Part shown: one piece after another, positions 45,664 to 58,200 of the stretch
How positions within the stretch are numbered: the stretch's first letter is position 1
How the letters are laid out: each line of letters starts with the position of its first letter
Assembly: GCF_963675165.1 (NCBI RefSeq)
Contig: NC_087391.1
Coordinates: forward strand, 4,266,646 to 4,330,645
Direction of reading: 5' to 3'
Length of the DNA stretch: 64,000 bases
DNA from: Halichondria panicea
Taxonomy: Eukaryota > Porifera > Demospongiae > Suberitida > Halichondriidae
Position numbers and translations under genes: made by a program
Notes under the pieces: generated by a model
Told to the model about the DNA's origin: nothing
Databases searched by the model: none
Seen by the model: the letters and a program-made list of their open reading frames with translations, nothing else

Positions 45664-45705
45664 TAGCCTCGATTCCAGGCCGATTAAAACGTTGAATCGA
45701 GGCTA
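45664..45705. repeat. Mini-palindrome tagcctcgattc, copy 1
   Basis: A 42-bp foldback, tagcctcgattccaggcc to ttgaatcgaggcta, matches the ends of 62071-62134. It may be the minimal form of a foldback transposon. Confidence 0.6.
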
Positions 45706-46245
45706 GTATTACGCTAGACTCGCAAATTTAGCACAACAGGCAAAACACAAATAGAGAGAGATGCCTTCACTTGACGATTTTATATTAACGATTAGCAAAA
45801 TTTTACTTTTATTTTTAATTATTACAACAAATAAAGTTACACATGTAGGGTACTGATCTAGTAAGGAGCGGGCAAAATAAATAATAAAGAGTACAAAAAG
45901 GAAAATATACTTGTTAGTCCATTTCATTAGGGGCATAAAAGTGTGCCTCGGCCGACACCAAATCCATTGGTGGGATGGCTCTGATGGCGCGACCACGGGA
46001 GTACCGGGAGCCTCGCACATTGTATTGCAGATCTGAGCAGACTATATGATAAGGAGCATCGTAGCCAGTTTATGACTTGGTGGTAATTATGCTCCTTGGT
46101 GAGTAGGCTTGAGACAAACGATTGTAGCAAATAAGTGTGGGCGTAAGATCACGAATTTAATTACATTCCATTGGTTTTGTATTCCGACTTCATGACAAGA
46201 GTGCTCAGACGGTGTTCCAAAGGAACAGCGGCTGATTCATGAGAC

Positions 46246-46420
46246 TACTTCCCACCAAGGCACACACAACTACAAAGAGAGGAAAATACAAGCTGTTACA
46301 TTGCTGTTTAATGTCAAGACTTCAACTATACTCTCAGGAATGAATGATCCAGCAAGGAATTAAAGCTATAAATGTGTCAGATCATAGATACGTACATGTA
46401 CAGGATCTAGGAAATATTAA
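46246..46420 (-). pseudogene. Relic of NPC2-like gene 1 exon 1 and promoter, unit 2
   Basis: This matches 41735-41900: the start of the signal-peptide exon (cttcccaccaaggcacacac) and upstream DNA (ggaatgaatgatccagcaag, acaggatctagg). The rest of the minus-strand gene is missing and the exon is disrupted, so only the promoter side survives. Confidence 0.7.
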
Positions 46421-46433
46421 TATCAGGTGATAT

Positions 46434-47128
46434 AATTATGCTGTTTAACACCAGTTAAACCAGGTACTTTATCAGGGAACGGCTTCGGGGGCGTGGTCCA
46501 GAAAAGATAAAAGGGGAGGGGCTGCTTGGGTGCAGTATCACTGTAAAGGTGTTATCAACGAAGGGGTACAAGGGTAGCTAAGAAACGGGGGCCTGAGGGT
46601 CCTGGTAACAGTAACAATGCTCCCATTGGTCAGGGAGAGTATCTAAGGGAACAAGAGGTAACCAGTTGCCAGGCTTCACTCTCAAGCTGTTTACATAACT
46701 GTAAAGAGCATGGCCTCTTGGTTCTCAGAAATCCCACCCACCCACCACCTTTTTTGTCCCATGAGTAGGAGTAATGTTGTCTACAATACTTACCTCATGG
46801 GACCAGTGCTGGAGGCATATTTAGTCGTACTATACGTATGGGCAAGATCCTGCTTCTCAGTTTAGAGGGTTTAGGCTGTCAGGCATCCTAAAATTAGGCC
46901 ATCCAAGTATATTTTCGCAATGGATGGAGGGGAAAAATAGGGCCAGTATATTCTAGGCCATTAGATATATTTTCAGGCAATGTAAGTGATGCTATGACAG
47001 CAGGTGGCAGGATCTGCAGATGATTTATGCCTACCGGCACGCCCCCCACAATAGGAGCCGCCACATGGAGCTATCCACGGTTTTGTGTGTCTTAGCATAG
47101 ATGATACCTATGGTCTTAGAAAGTAAAA
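46434..47128. mobile_element. 695-bp insertion in the unit 2 promoter, family unknown
   Basis: Units 1 and 3 run directly from the gtgata string to gcagatagtt, whereas unit 2 has about 695 extra bases here. The insertion is richer in G and C than its surroundings, has no long open frame and no clear terminal repeats. It includes a foldback, gtcccatgag / ctcatgggac, at 46757-46802. It must lie just upstream of NPC2-like gene 3. Confidence 0.6.
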
Positions 47129-47275
47129 GTAGCAGATAGTTCGTCAACAAGACTGTGTATTTAGGTGCGCATGCGTGCACATGCGCACATAATAAATAAC
47201 TCTTGCGTCATCAAAGCAACAATCTTTAAATTCAGCAACAATCAATAATAAATAGACCATTCTGGATTGCTGAAA

Positions 47276-48101
47276 ATGAAGGCAATTACCCTGCTGGCTA
47301 TTCTTTCCATTGTGGGGAGCTGTTATGCTGCTCTGCCTATTGTTACTTGCAAATCAACAAATAGTATGTGTAAAATTACAGGAGCCCTAATGGTTCCTGC
47401 ATAGTAAGAATAATGCTTGGAGGTATAATTCATCAACATCTTCCTTTAGATCTTAAGGTTAATGAAATCCGTCTCTCTAACTCAACCTGGACATGTGAGA
47501 AATACCCTTGTGTTGTCTACAAAGGACTAAATGTTAGCATTACTATTTCATTTGAAAATGTTGGTAAGTATTTTGTATAGCTATGTATGTAGATATAATA
47601 CAGTATCGCTATTAAATGTGGTGGTGTTCCAGCTTTCTCGTTATAGCCGTCTGTGCAATGAAAAAACTCATGTAGACAAGTTATATATTAAAGCAATGCA
47701 AATTTTATCAACAGCTGCTACTGATATCACTACACTAACGAATGTTGTGTACGGAGTTGTTTTAGGAATTGCACTCCCATATCCTAACTTTCCACCCGAA
47801 ATGAAGAATGTATGCACTCTGGGAGACAGTTCATCATCTTGCCCCATCAAAAAGGGAGACAAATTCACTGAGAAAGTTATTGTACCTATCTCAGATGCAG
47901 CCATCTCAGGGGTAAGCCTTCAGTCTTTATTTGACTGTATAGTTTTCCCATGCATGCAGCTACATAATTATAATTATTATTCGTTAGCTAGTGTTACCAT
48001 GCATGTTTCACAAATCGTAGATGAAAGTTGTGGCAAGATGGCAGCTCATGAATGGAAGCAGCGTAGAAGGCTGCTTTGAAGTCGAACTAGAAATTATGTA
48101 G
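47276..48101 (+). CDS. NPC2-like ML-domain lipid-binding protein, gene 3
   Basis: Exons 47276-47363, 47450-47563, 47715-47911 and 48021-48101 join in phase to 159 residues. The signal peptide is identical to genes 2 and 4. The NPC2 cysteines (VTCK, TCEKYPC, VCTLGDSSSSC, GCFEV) and PIKKGDKFTEKVIVP are all present. Exon 1 is 6 bp shorter than in gene 2 because the donor lies earlier (AAATA|gtatgt). This is the shortest gene of the set; its introns lack the elements found in genes 2 and 4. The promoter carries a 695-bp insertion about 150 bp upstream of the start. Confidence 0.88.
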
Positions 48102-48272
48102 TAAAATCAGTCGAAGACAAATTATAATGAATATCATGAACAGGAGTTGTTGCTTGGTTCCTTTCTGTAAGTGTGTTATCGTTTGCTCAGTTGTTGAAAT
48201 TACATGTGTGTGACATTCATTAGGAAAACATTTCAACTGCTTGTGGCACATAAATATTGTTAATAGATAACT

Positions 48273-49447
48273 TTAAGCTGATTCGGTTGCTAACAGAGTC
48301 AATGCTTCATTGTAACTGCTCTTAAAGCCTGACTCTATATAATTGTCTCAAACTAGCTTCAAGGCATTAATTTGGTGTTTTCTCTTGTTCTTTGCTGCAT
48401 GGCCAGTAATCTCTCCAGCTTGGCAATCACACCGTAGTCATCAAGAGCCTCACTATCTTGTAACTCTGTATTGTCCTTGAGTAGCCTCTTCACCGCTGCC
48501 TTGAAAGACACCAACTGCAGAGCACAGCAAATAAATCACATGCATGCAGTAAATAACAATGGCAATGATAAAGTTTGCAAGCACATAATAAGTTAAGCAT
48601 CTAGATTATTACTAAAAAATAGTAACAGGTATACTTGTGTCAGCCAACTAAACAAGGATTGATGACTAACCTCTCTTTCTCTGTGTTTGGCCTCATCCAA
48701 CTGCTGCTGTGAGGTTTCTAGTTCTCCTCCAAGCCTTTCAATATTTAATTGTCTTGAGAACTTCAACGATGGTCTTCGTTTTTGAGTTGTCCTGTTTCTG
48801 TCTAGCTTCAGCCAGTTGCTGTGCCTGATGTACTCTTGCCTGTGAAACCTCCTCCAGTGTCGCTAACAGCTGAGCCACTCGGTCTTCTAGGTTTCCATTG
48901 TAGGTCTGATACATGTAGATGTATGTGTGTGTGTGTGTACATAATAATATACAGTTCAGGTATAAGCAGACATGTACGTGATTGTATCTATATACATGTA
49001 CACATGTACTATAACTTTGAGTTTTTGTGCATCAGCATTCTCCTCCTTCAGTTTCATAATGGTATCTTTCTGCTGAGTTGCTATAGTGTGAAGGCGTTCA
49101 ATTCCATCTTCTTTTCCATTTTTCTACCCTGTAATAACAACTGCATTATACAGTAAGTATACATACATGTATGGTAACTTAAAGGTATACACGTCACTAT
49201 TTATAGTCACTACAATCCAAGGGTGTGTGATAGGAATAGTATGAAAGTAGGAGCATAATTATGTACATTGAACACATTTATGATGATTACATGTACCAGG
49301 AGTAGCCAATAGTCGCTCTTTCATCACCGTTACCTTCTTCTGAACCAGGCCAAGGTGAAGCTCTTTGCTATCCAGAGACTGCCGACAAGACTTGCGCTTC
49401 CGTTGGAGGGTATACGCAGCAGTCTGCTTCTCGGCAAGTGATTGAGT
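48273..49447 (-). pseudogene. Dead copy of coiled-coil gene 3' exons, unit 2
   Basis: The same four exons as in unit 1 can be followed, from the stop-codon end at 48273 to the acceptor end near 49447. A deletion near 48745 (in the segment for NIERLGGE) and other small changes break the frame. The intron side has expanded into a large GT repeat. Confidence 0.8.
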
Positions 49448-49616
<169 letters not shown>

Positions 49617-50504
49617 GAGAGTAGTAGCGGATGAGTACACGTGTAGTTGTGTATGGGTGCTGGTGGGTGTATTCCCTTACTGTACACAAGCAAGCGTATT
49701 CACCTGATAATGTGGTCTGATGTGTTGCGGAGATAATCATCCGATTAACACGTGAGTAGGATGAGAGGTTAATGGGTCCAAATATTTGTCAACAAGTGGT
49801 ATACCTTTGAGCCCTCAAGGAAACCACTTGTTGCAGCCAAAAATAAATTCCCTGATTACCATTACAAACACTGTTAATTCCTGCAAAGGTTTCTACTGTG
49901 TGCATGGTCATGGTATTTTAGTTACCTTAATGTTACTATTACAGATGGGTAGTAATTTTAGCGTTTTTAGATTTTTCTCGGTACTAATTTTGGAGGATTT
50001 GCATTAGCACATAAATATACTAGTCAAAAGATGTACAAGTATATGAGTTTAAGGTTGAATGGAAAGTTTGGAGTCAGATACAGATGAAAAAAGGGCTAAG
50101 CTCTCTAAAAAGTACATAAAAACACATGAAAATAAAATTTTAATGAGATTCAATTGCTATTTGCGCGTACTTAATTTAGCGTTAATTTACGACAAAAGAT
50201 TGAAAAGGAAGGGGATGCCGAGAGAAGGGGAGTGGTTTCTAGTCTAGCATAATTATAATAAGCAAGCCGAGCAGGGGTCATTGGGCACAGATTTAGCACC
50301 ACAAGCAAAACACAAATAGAGAGAGATGCCTTCGCTTGACGATTTGTAGTAATTGTACTTAACGATTAGCAAATACGTGTGGGCAGTAAGATCACGAATT
50401 TAATTACATTCCATTGGTTTTGTGAGCAATCAAGAATTGACTTCACGACAAGAGTGCTCAGACGGTGTTCCAAAGGAACAGTACGGCGGCTGATTCATGA
50501 CACT

Positions 50505-50760
50505 ACTTCCCATCAAGGCACACACAACTAACTAGACTCGCAAGCCGTCACTGTTGCAGGCAATTAGTACGCCTGCAACAGTGACGGCATGCGAGTCTAC
50601 AACTAATAGCAATGTAGCAGCTTGTCTCTCTTTGATGGTCAAGACTTCAAACTGTACTCTCAGGAATGAATGATCCAGCAAGGAATTAAAGCTATAAATG
50701 TGTCAGATCATAGCATGTACAGGATCTAGGAAGAGTATAAGGTGATAATTAGCAGATAGT
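50505..50760 (-). pseudogene. Relic of NPC2-like gene 1 exon 1 and promoter, unit 3
   Basis: This matches 41735-41900 again, including cagcaatgtagcagcttg from the signal-peptide exon and the upstream DNA. The exon is split by a 67-bp palindromic element (50533-50599), and the remaining exons are absent. Confidence 0.7.
50533..50599. mobile_element. 67-bp minimal form of the Mutator-like MITE
   Basis: It consists almost only of the two terminal repeats of the element at 42196-42489 (tagactcgcaagccgtcact...). The flanks acaactaac and acaactaat are a near-perfect 9-bp target duplication, as judged against the empty site in unit 1 (41738-41746). Confidence 0.75.
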
Positions 50761-50923
50761 TCATCAACACAGTCATGATCAACACGTGTACTTAGGTGCG
50801 CATGCGCGCATGTTCAACATGTGTACTTAGGTGCGCATGCGTGCACATAATTATTATGTCGCATATAAATAATTACTCTTGTGTCATCAGAACAACTCAA
50901 AATACCATTCTGGATTGCTGAAA

Positions 50924-52010
50924 ATGAAGGCAATTACCCTGCTGGCTATTCTTTCCATTGTGGGGAGCTGTTATGCTGCTCTGCCAATTGTTACTTGCAA
51001 ATCAACAAATGGTATGTGTTAATGGGTTCCTGGTAAAAATAATATACATTATTTTATATAATTATATAAAATTATCAAGTAATTCTTCCTGTAGATCTTA
51101 AGGTTAATGAAATCAGTCTCTCTAACTCAACCTGGACATGTGAGAAGGAGCCTTGTGTTGTCTATAAAGGACTAAATGTTAGCATTACTATTTCATTTGA
51201 AAATGTTGGTAAGTATTGTTTTTAAGAGATGATATTCATTATAGTAGAGGGGACAACAACAGTATCACTATTACATGTGCTGTATCGTTATAGCTTTGTA
51301 AACTCATGTAGACAAGTTTCATAATTATAAGCAAAACTATTTTTTTATGTCAACAGGTGCTACTGATATCACTACTTTAACGAATGACGTGTACGGAATT
51401 TTTTTAGGAATTACAGTCCCATATCCTAAATTTCCACCCGAAATGAAGAATGTATGCATTCTGGGAGACAGCTCATCATCTTGCCCCATTAAGAAGGGAG
51501 ACAAATTCACTGAGAAAGTTACTGTACCTATCTTAAATGCAGCAGAATCAGGGGTAAGCGATTAATTAGGTGTTCAGTTGTAGCAAAACATGATTATATA
51601 CCGTATAGCACGAAATTTTGGAGGCACTTATATTTTGTGGAATGGCCTCTAAAAGCATTTCATTGCACAATGTTCGTGGAATGACAGCTTACCGGAAGCC
51701 ACGCCTTTAATCTTTGCACGTTATAGCAGATAATTTTAATTAAAGAACCGTTTTTGTGGACTTAGGATTGCTAACCCACGATATCAGCGAAAATTAAGCC
51801 CCTCGAAAAGTTTCGTGCTATACGGTATTTCGCTACATATTATAATAATAGATCTACACTGTAACTATACACTAACAAAATAATAATGATGATTATTTAC
51901 CATGTTTCTATTTCACAAACTGCATGTAGATGAAAGTTGTGGCAAAATGGCAGCTCGTGAATGGAAGCAGCGTAGAAGGCTGCTTTGAAGCCGAACTACA
52001 AATTATGTAG
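50924..52010 (+). CDS. NPC2-like ML-domain lipid-binding protein, gene 4
   Basis: Exons 50924-51011, 51095-51208, 51357-51553 and 51930-52010 join in phase to 159 residues. The signal peptide MKAITLLAILSIVGSCYA and the six NPC2 cysteines are kept (VTCK, TCEKEPC, VCILGDSSSSC, GCFEA). It differs from gene 3 by scattered substitutions such as EKEP for EKYP and NAAESG for DAAISG. Intron 3 contains an inverted-repeat element at 51599-51827. Its 3' end is 267 bp from the stop codon of the convergent coiled-coil gene. Confidence 0.88.
51599..51827. mobile_element. Tc1/mariner-type MITE in intron 3 of NPC2-like gene 4
   Basis: The ends ccgtatagcacgaaa and tttcgtgctatacgg are perfect inverted repeats bordered by TA on both sides, as expected for a Tc1/mariner-type TA target. 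The sister genes lack it. About 225 bp, non-coding. Confidence 0.8.
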
Positions 52011-52277
52011 TTATAGCCAAAGCCAGAAGTTTATTTTTATAATAAATGATCATGAACAGGAGTTGTTTCTTGGTTGCTTTCTGTAAGTGTGTTATTGTTT
52101 ACTTAGTACATTTGTTTACTTAGTACATAATTATGTACATGTATTATTTTGTTGAAATTACCAAAATAATTATGTACATGTATTATTTTGTTGAAATTAC
52201 CAAAATAATGACATTGATTAGGAAAACATTTCAACTGCATGTGACACATTCATTGAAAATAGTGTCAATAGGTAATT

Positions 52278-55200
52278 TTAAGCTGATTCGGTTGCTAACA
52301 GAGTCAATGCATCATTGTAACTGCTCTTAAAGCCTGATTCTAATTGTCTCAAACTAGCTTCAAGGCATTTTGTGGTTTCTTTTGTTCTTTGCTGCATGGC
52401 CAATAATCTCTCCAGCTTGGCAATCACACCGTAGTCATCAAGAGCCTCACTATCTTGTAACTCTGTATTGTCCTTGAGTAGCCGCTTCACCGCTGCCTTG
52501 AAAGACACCAACTGCAGAGCAAATCACATGCAGTGAACAACAATGAGATGACAATTTATATCTACATCGTAGCTATCTAGACTATTACTAAAAAAGTAAC
52601 AGGTACTTGTGTCGGCCTACGTACTAAACAAGGATTAGTGAATAACCTCTCTTTCTCTGTGTTTGGCCTCATCCAGTTGCTGCTGTGAGGTTTCTAGCTC
52701 TCCTCCAAGCCTTTCAATATTAGCCTTGTCTTGAGAACTTTCAACGATAGTCTTCGTTTTTGAGTTGGTCTGTTTCTGTCTAGCTTCAGCCAGTTGCTGT
52801 GCCTGATGTACTCTTGCCTGTGAAACCTCCTCTAGTGTCGCTAACAGCTGAGCCACTCGGTCTTCTAGGTTTCCATTGTGGGTCTGATACGTATACATGT
52901 AGATGTGTGTGTGTGTACATAGTTAGTATCAGTTCAAGTAAGCAGACATGTACATGATTGTATCTATACATGTACACATGTACTAACTTTGAGTTTTTGC
53001 ACATCAGCATTCTCCTCCTTCAGTTTCATAATGGTCTCTTTCTGCTGAGTTGCTATAGTGTGAAGGCGTTCCATCTTCTTTTCCATTTTTCTACCCTGTA
53101 ATAACAACTGCATTATACATTAAGTACATGTACAGTGTACATATCATGTATGGTAACTTAATGGTATACACAGTCACTATTTATAGTCACTACAATCCAA
53201 GGGTGTGTGATAATAATTATATAGGAATAGTATGAAGGTAGAAGCATAATAATATTATGTACATTGTACACATATGATGGTTACATGTACATGTAGCTTA
53301 CTTTGTCAATGGAGGCTCCCCACTCCTTTTCCTTTTGAGTATAACTCAATAGTCGCTCTTCCATCACCGTTACCTTCTTCTGAACCAGGCCAAGGTGGAG
53401 CTCTTTGCTATCCAGAGACTGCCGACAAGACTTGAGCTTCCGTTGGAGAGTGTACACAGCAGTCTGCTTCTCGGCAAGTGATTGAGTCTACACGTGTGGG
53501 TGTGTGTGTGTGTGTGTGGATGAGTACATTAGTTGTGTATGGGTGCTGGTGGGTGTATTCCCTTACTGTACACAAGCAAGCGTGTTCACCTGATAAAGTG
53601 GTCTGATGTGTTTGCGGAGATAATCATCCGATTAACACGTGAGTGGGGATGAGAGGTTAATGGGTCCAAATATTTGTCAACAAGTGGTTACCTTTGGAGC
53701 CTTAGGAAACCACTTGTTGCAGCCAAAAAGAAGTTCCCTGATTACCACTACAAACACTAGAATCACAGCAAAGGTTTCTACTGTGTGGTCAGTCATGGCA
53801 GGGTTTTATACAGGGTATCCTACAGGATTTTTTGCTAGGGGGGGGAATGACGACGGCCATAGGCTACCGAACATTTGGGGGGTCCAGGGGGCAGCCCCCG
53901 GAAAAAATGTGGCAGAATGATTGTCTAAGGTGCAATTTGGAGGTTTTTGTGCTTATTAGTGTTTTTTCTGCATTGTACACCTCCACCTTGCCTGAAAAAG
54001 CATTTTAAACAAGAAGCAGAAAAGCTACTCAAATTAACCTACATGTAAGTGTGTGTACAGAGCATGATCCCATTATGTACACAGCTATAAGGTTTAAATT
54101 TCAAAGGTTATTATATAAATGTATACATGCATTTTGTGTATCTGATACTTGAAATCTCTTGACTGAACTTTTGAACTGTACCATGGGCTAGATCAAAATG
54201 GATATAAGAGACTTTTTCTCTGATACATGATTATAATTATAGCTACATGTAGATTATACTTCACTGTAAAACACCACAATTTGGTACATGTATGACATTT
54301 AATTTTTCATATTTCCAGGGGGGGGGGGGGGATCCCAGGGCTCCCACCCCTCTGTATGAAACCCTGCATTAGTACCTCTTTTAGTTATTATTGCAGGGCA
54401 GAATACAACGAAAAACCATTGCACAAACAATATCACTGTTACACTATCCAAATGGATGCTCACCTCATGTTTGGTAAGTTGCTCAGCCTTGGTGAGGATG
54501 GCATCATGAGCAAAGTCTCCAGAAAGGATCTCAGCCGTGCCACTGTCCAGGTTCACTGCCTTGGTTAGCCTTCTGATAAAAGCCTTGTGCTATGAATTAA
54601 AAAACGAACAAATTGTCTCTCACACAACATTAAGCTAGCAGTGCAAAAAAAACTGGGCAAAAAACTATGGGACCTCCCACAACAAAAATTAATGTTCTTA
54701 TAGCTAAACAGTGGGGCTTGCTTGGGCCATTCCTGGAGTTTAACCTGGGACCTCTCGCATCCTAAGCGAGAATCATGCCCCTAGACCAACTGACAATCGC
54801 AGTACCTTGTCCTATTCTGGTACGGAACATACCTTCTCTAATTCTCTGGTGACACCTTCAGTCAAGATGTCTTCTGATACTTTCTTCCCTGCAAGCTGTT
54901 TGACCCTTGTGCTTTCATCTTTCAGTGCTTCTCTACATTGAGCTAGCTCAGTCTGCAGTTTATCAACTCTCTCTTGTAGCCGTGCCAACTCAGTCGTTGT
55001 CTGGGTCAGCTCATCACCATGGTTCACAGAATTCTGGTATTATTAAGAGAGATCTACACTTAAAGATTTCGACAGGATTTTGAAAGTATTTTTCTCAGCA
55101 AACAACACACAAGTACATGTACCTTGATCATTTGTTGCACAGACGACAGTAGAAGGGTGCTGTCATTGCTCTGAGCTCCCAGAGTATCTTGAAGTGATTC

Positions 55201-58200
55201 ACAAAGCATCAGGTACTAAGAAACAAAATAGTGTATATACTTAATACAGAGCACATATCTATGTGGAAATGTGAACTCACTTTTTGCTCAGCAGAATCAG
55301 CTAGTGACTTCTCAGAGTCTGAATTTCTCTGCAAGTTTACTATTCGCTGAGACAGACTTTCAATCCTACATGTATCAAGAGCAACAACAGCATGGTACGT
55401 ACCACGTATATAAACCATGCATATCTCACTTCGATTCCTTGGCCTGAAACTCATTCTCCTGTGCTAGTAGTGTCTTCTTGGCTGCCAGTAGTCTCTCCTC
55501 CATTCCTTCTTTTTCTCTCTCTCCAGCGACCACTTGACCCTTCATCTCCTCAATGGACTTCTCAAGGTCCCCTATTTGTGCAGCTTGCCCCTCGTGCTTC
55601 TTGGCTTCTGTTACTAGCCGGAGAATTGTCTCTCTGTGGAACAAAGAGGATTACCAATTGCCCAGGTGAATAAAAGACAAATACTGAAGTGAAAATACCT
55701 TACAAACGATTATAATACACAACAGCCCTGTCTAATATAATTTTCAATCAGTAACGGAAAATGTATGTAATAGGACATTGTACATTTGTACCTGTTTGCT
55801 TTGGAATCCAGCTCAACGGTTTTCATGCTACTAGTGACTGTCTCCATTCTCAGCCTTAGCTCTAAGCATTCCTCTGCTAAACTGCTCACCTATGTCAAGT
55901 AAAATCAATAAGGCTTGTACAGAAAATTGTTTTCCTCCGGCAACCAATCAGTCTTTGAACAAATCCAGTCACGGATGGTGGACATTAACTTACTTGTGAG
56001 ATAAGGTAATCGTTGTCAATGGAGTCGTCAGACTCCAATTGGAGCACCATCAGCAGTTGAGCAAACAGGTCTGCGTACTGCAACAAATTAAAGTACAACT
56101 ATAAATATCTGTTCACAGTTCATTATAGGGAACTCATGAACACATGCAACTGTTACCATGGATTCAGCAGTTGATGCTCTCTCCTGTGCACTGTCGAGCT
56201 CAGACTGTCTAGCAGAGAGTTGGGTCCTCTGACCCTCAATCTGGTCACTCTTCACAGAGAGCTCATTCTTGACTCTCCCCATTTCTGTCTGCAACTGGGT
56301 GAGTTGATCATTGAGGGTGTGTGAGGTCCTGCTTCCCTCGGCCTCTACTAGCTGTTGCCGTAGAGACTGCATTGTCGCACCTGTTCGAGCACATGTTTGT
56401 TGTAGGTTTTCCATTTCAGACTGCATGGGAATTAAGAGAGTAAAAGAGTAAATGCATTTGCATTCCTATGCAAACCTCAGCTTTCTAAAATTTGTGCATG
56501 TACTTTGACTTCCCTACTTTACACAGCTCTGCACCAGATGCACCTATGCACCTGACATTAATTGCTGTGCAAACATGCATGTACAGATTATGTACATTCT
56601 ATTTAGTTGCACATACAGCTTAGACAGTCGACATGTTACTAATACATGTAGTAGGCACACTCCACCTTAAGTTGGCCGATTTCTGCCTCCCTGCTGCCCA
56701 GGTCACTCTTGCTGCGTGTCAGCTGTGACTGTAGATTGGAGGCCCTCACGTCAGTGGCAGCCAAGTCTCCCCTCACTCTCTCCAACTCTCCCCTGCAAGT
56801 GTCCACCTGTGCCGTAGCTAGTCTGTGCTCCTGTGTCAGTGTGTTTATCTTCCCCTTGAGAATGTCCCCTACACTCTCACTGGCAACACCTTCTACACTG
56901 CAGTTTAGCTGCTGGGCTAGTTTTGAGCATGTCTCCTGAAGCTGCAAGTGTGTGCAAGTGTTGGAACAATGTCAAGTACTTCCAACAATATCAACTACTT
57001 GCACCATAAAATAGTCCTAGGGAGTTCGAGGTAAATAGGTTTTATGTTATGGGTAACTGCAGAGGTATAAATAACAGTCGGTCATCGGTCAATTTCCGAG
57101 CAATTAGCCTATTTGACCGGCCATTTAGCTACTTGCTCGGTCATAGGTCATCGGTCAATTTCCGAGCAATTAGCCTATTTGACCGGCCATTTAGCTACTT
57201 GCTCGGTCATAGTGTTCTAGCATGCAAAGATTGAAGGCCAAAGGTCATAGTTATGATGCGCATGCGCACTAAAATAATGATCTCATAACAGCCATATGTG
57301 TCTTTGTTCATTGCACAAGAGGAGGCCTAGATATTTATATAGCTATGTAGCAGAGTGACAAGACGACTAGGTAAGCTTCTATTTTATGTTCTAAGCATTA
57401 TCTTTTCTAAAAGCCTAGAGATTACTAAAGACATTGCATGGGTAATTTAGTGTCTGACCAATATCACCTGATGGCAGAACAAAATGTATTATGCTAGGAC
57501 AACTTGTCAGGACAATCAAGATGTGTTATTTATACCTCTGTGGCAAGTGTTACCTGGAAAGAGGTTTCTTTACTGTGTTCCAGTTCTCGAAATTTCCGTT
57601 GGAGCTCTAAATTATCCGACCTGCATTAATATTTAAGAGAGTGGTTATTACAAAATTTACAAGCACATACACAAAACAATTCTATCATAGTGCTGAACTT
57701 TTAGGTGAACTACTGAGCAGAACTTCTGAGCATGCACCGTTGCTATATTATAGCGCCAATCACCACTTTCACTCAAGAATGCCAAATGTTTGGTTGCCAA
57801 AGAAACCAGCAGACGTACATGTACCTTAGGGTGTTGATGAGCTGTTCTTTGTGGTTCAATTCATTTCTTGAAATTCGAACTGACTCCATAGACTGTGAAG
57901 ATTGTGTGTATAAAGAGTGCAATAATAAAGTGCAATGCCTGCGGCCACTTGAGTAAAATACGTATACGGAGTGTGTCAAAATGATGTGGAGTGCATGCAT
58001 ACTCTGAGACAATGTACCTAGCCCCATTGCTGTATCAATGAATATCAACTCACGTACCCTTCTCATTGTGTTCTGCATCCTTGGAGAGACTGTGGAAGGC
58101 CTGAGATAGTTCGGAGGGGTAGGAGAGCGCTGCCCTCCAGGTGAGAGTGGCCTCATAGTGCTCTGCTTACTGGTACTGGCTAGGGATTCCCTCAGGTCAA

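Noticed and set aside
46786-46795. ATACTTACCT resembling the 5' end of U1 snRNA
   Set aside because: The following bases do not match U1 stem-loops or an Sm site; the ten bases are likely chance.
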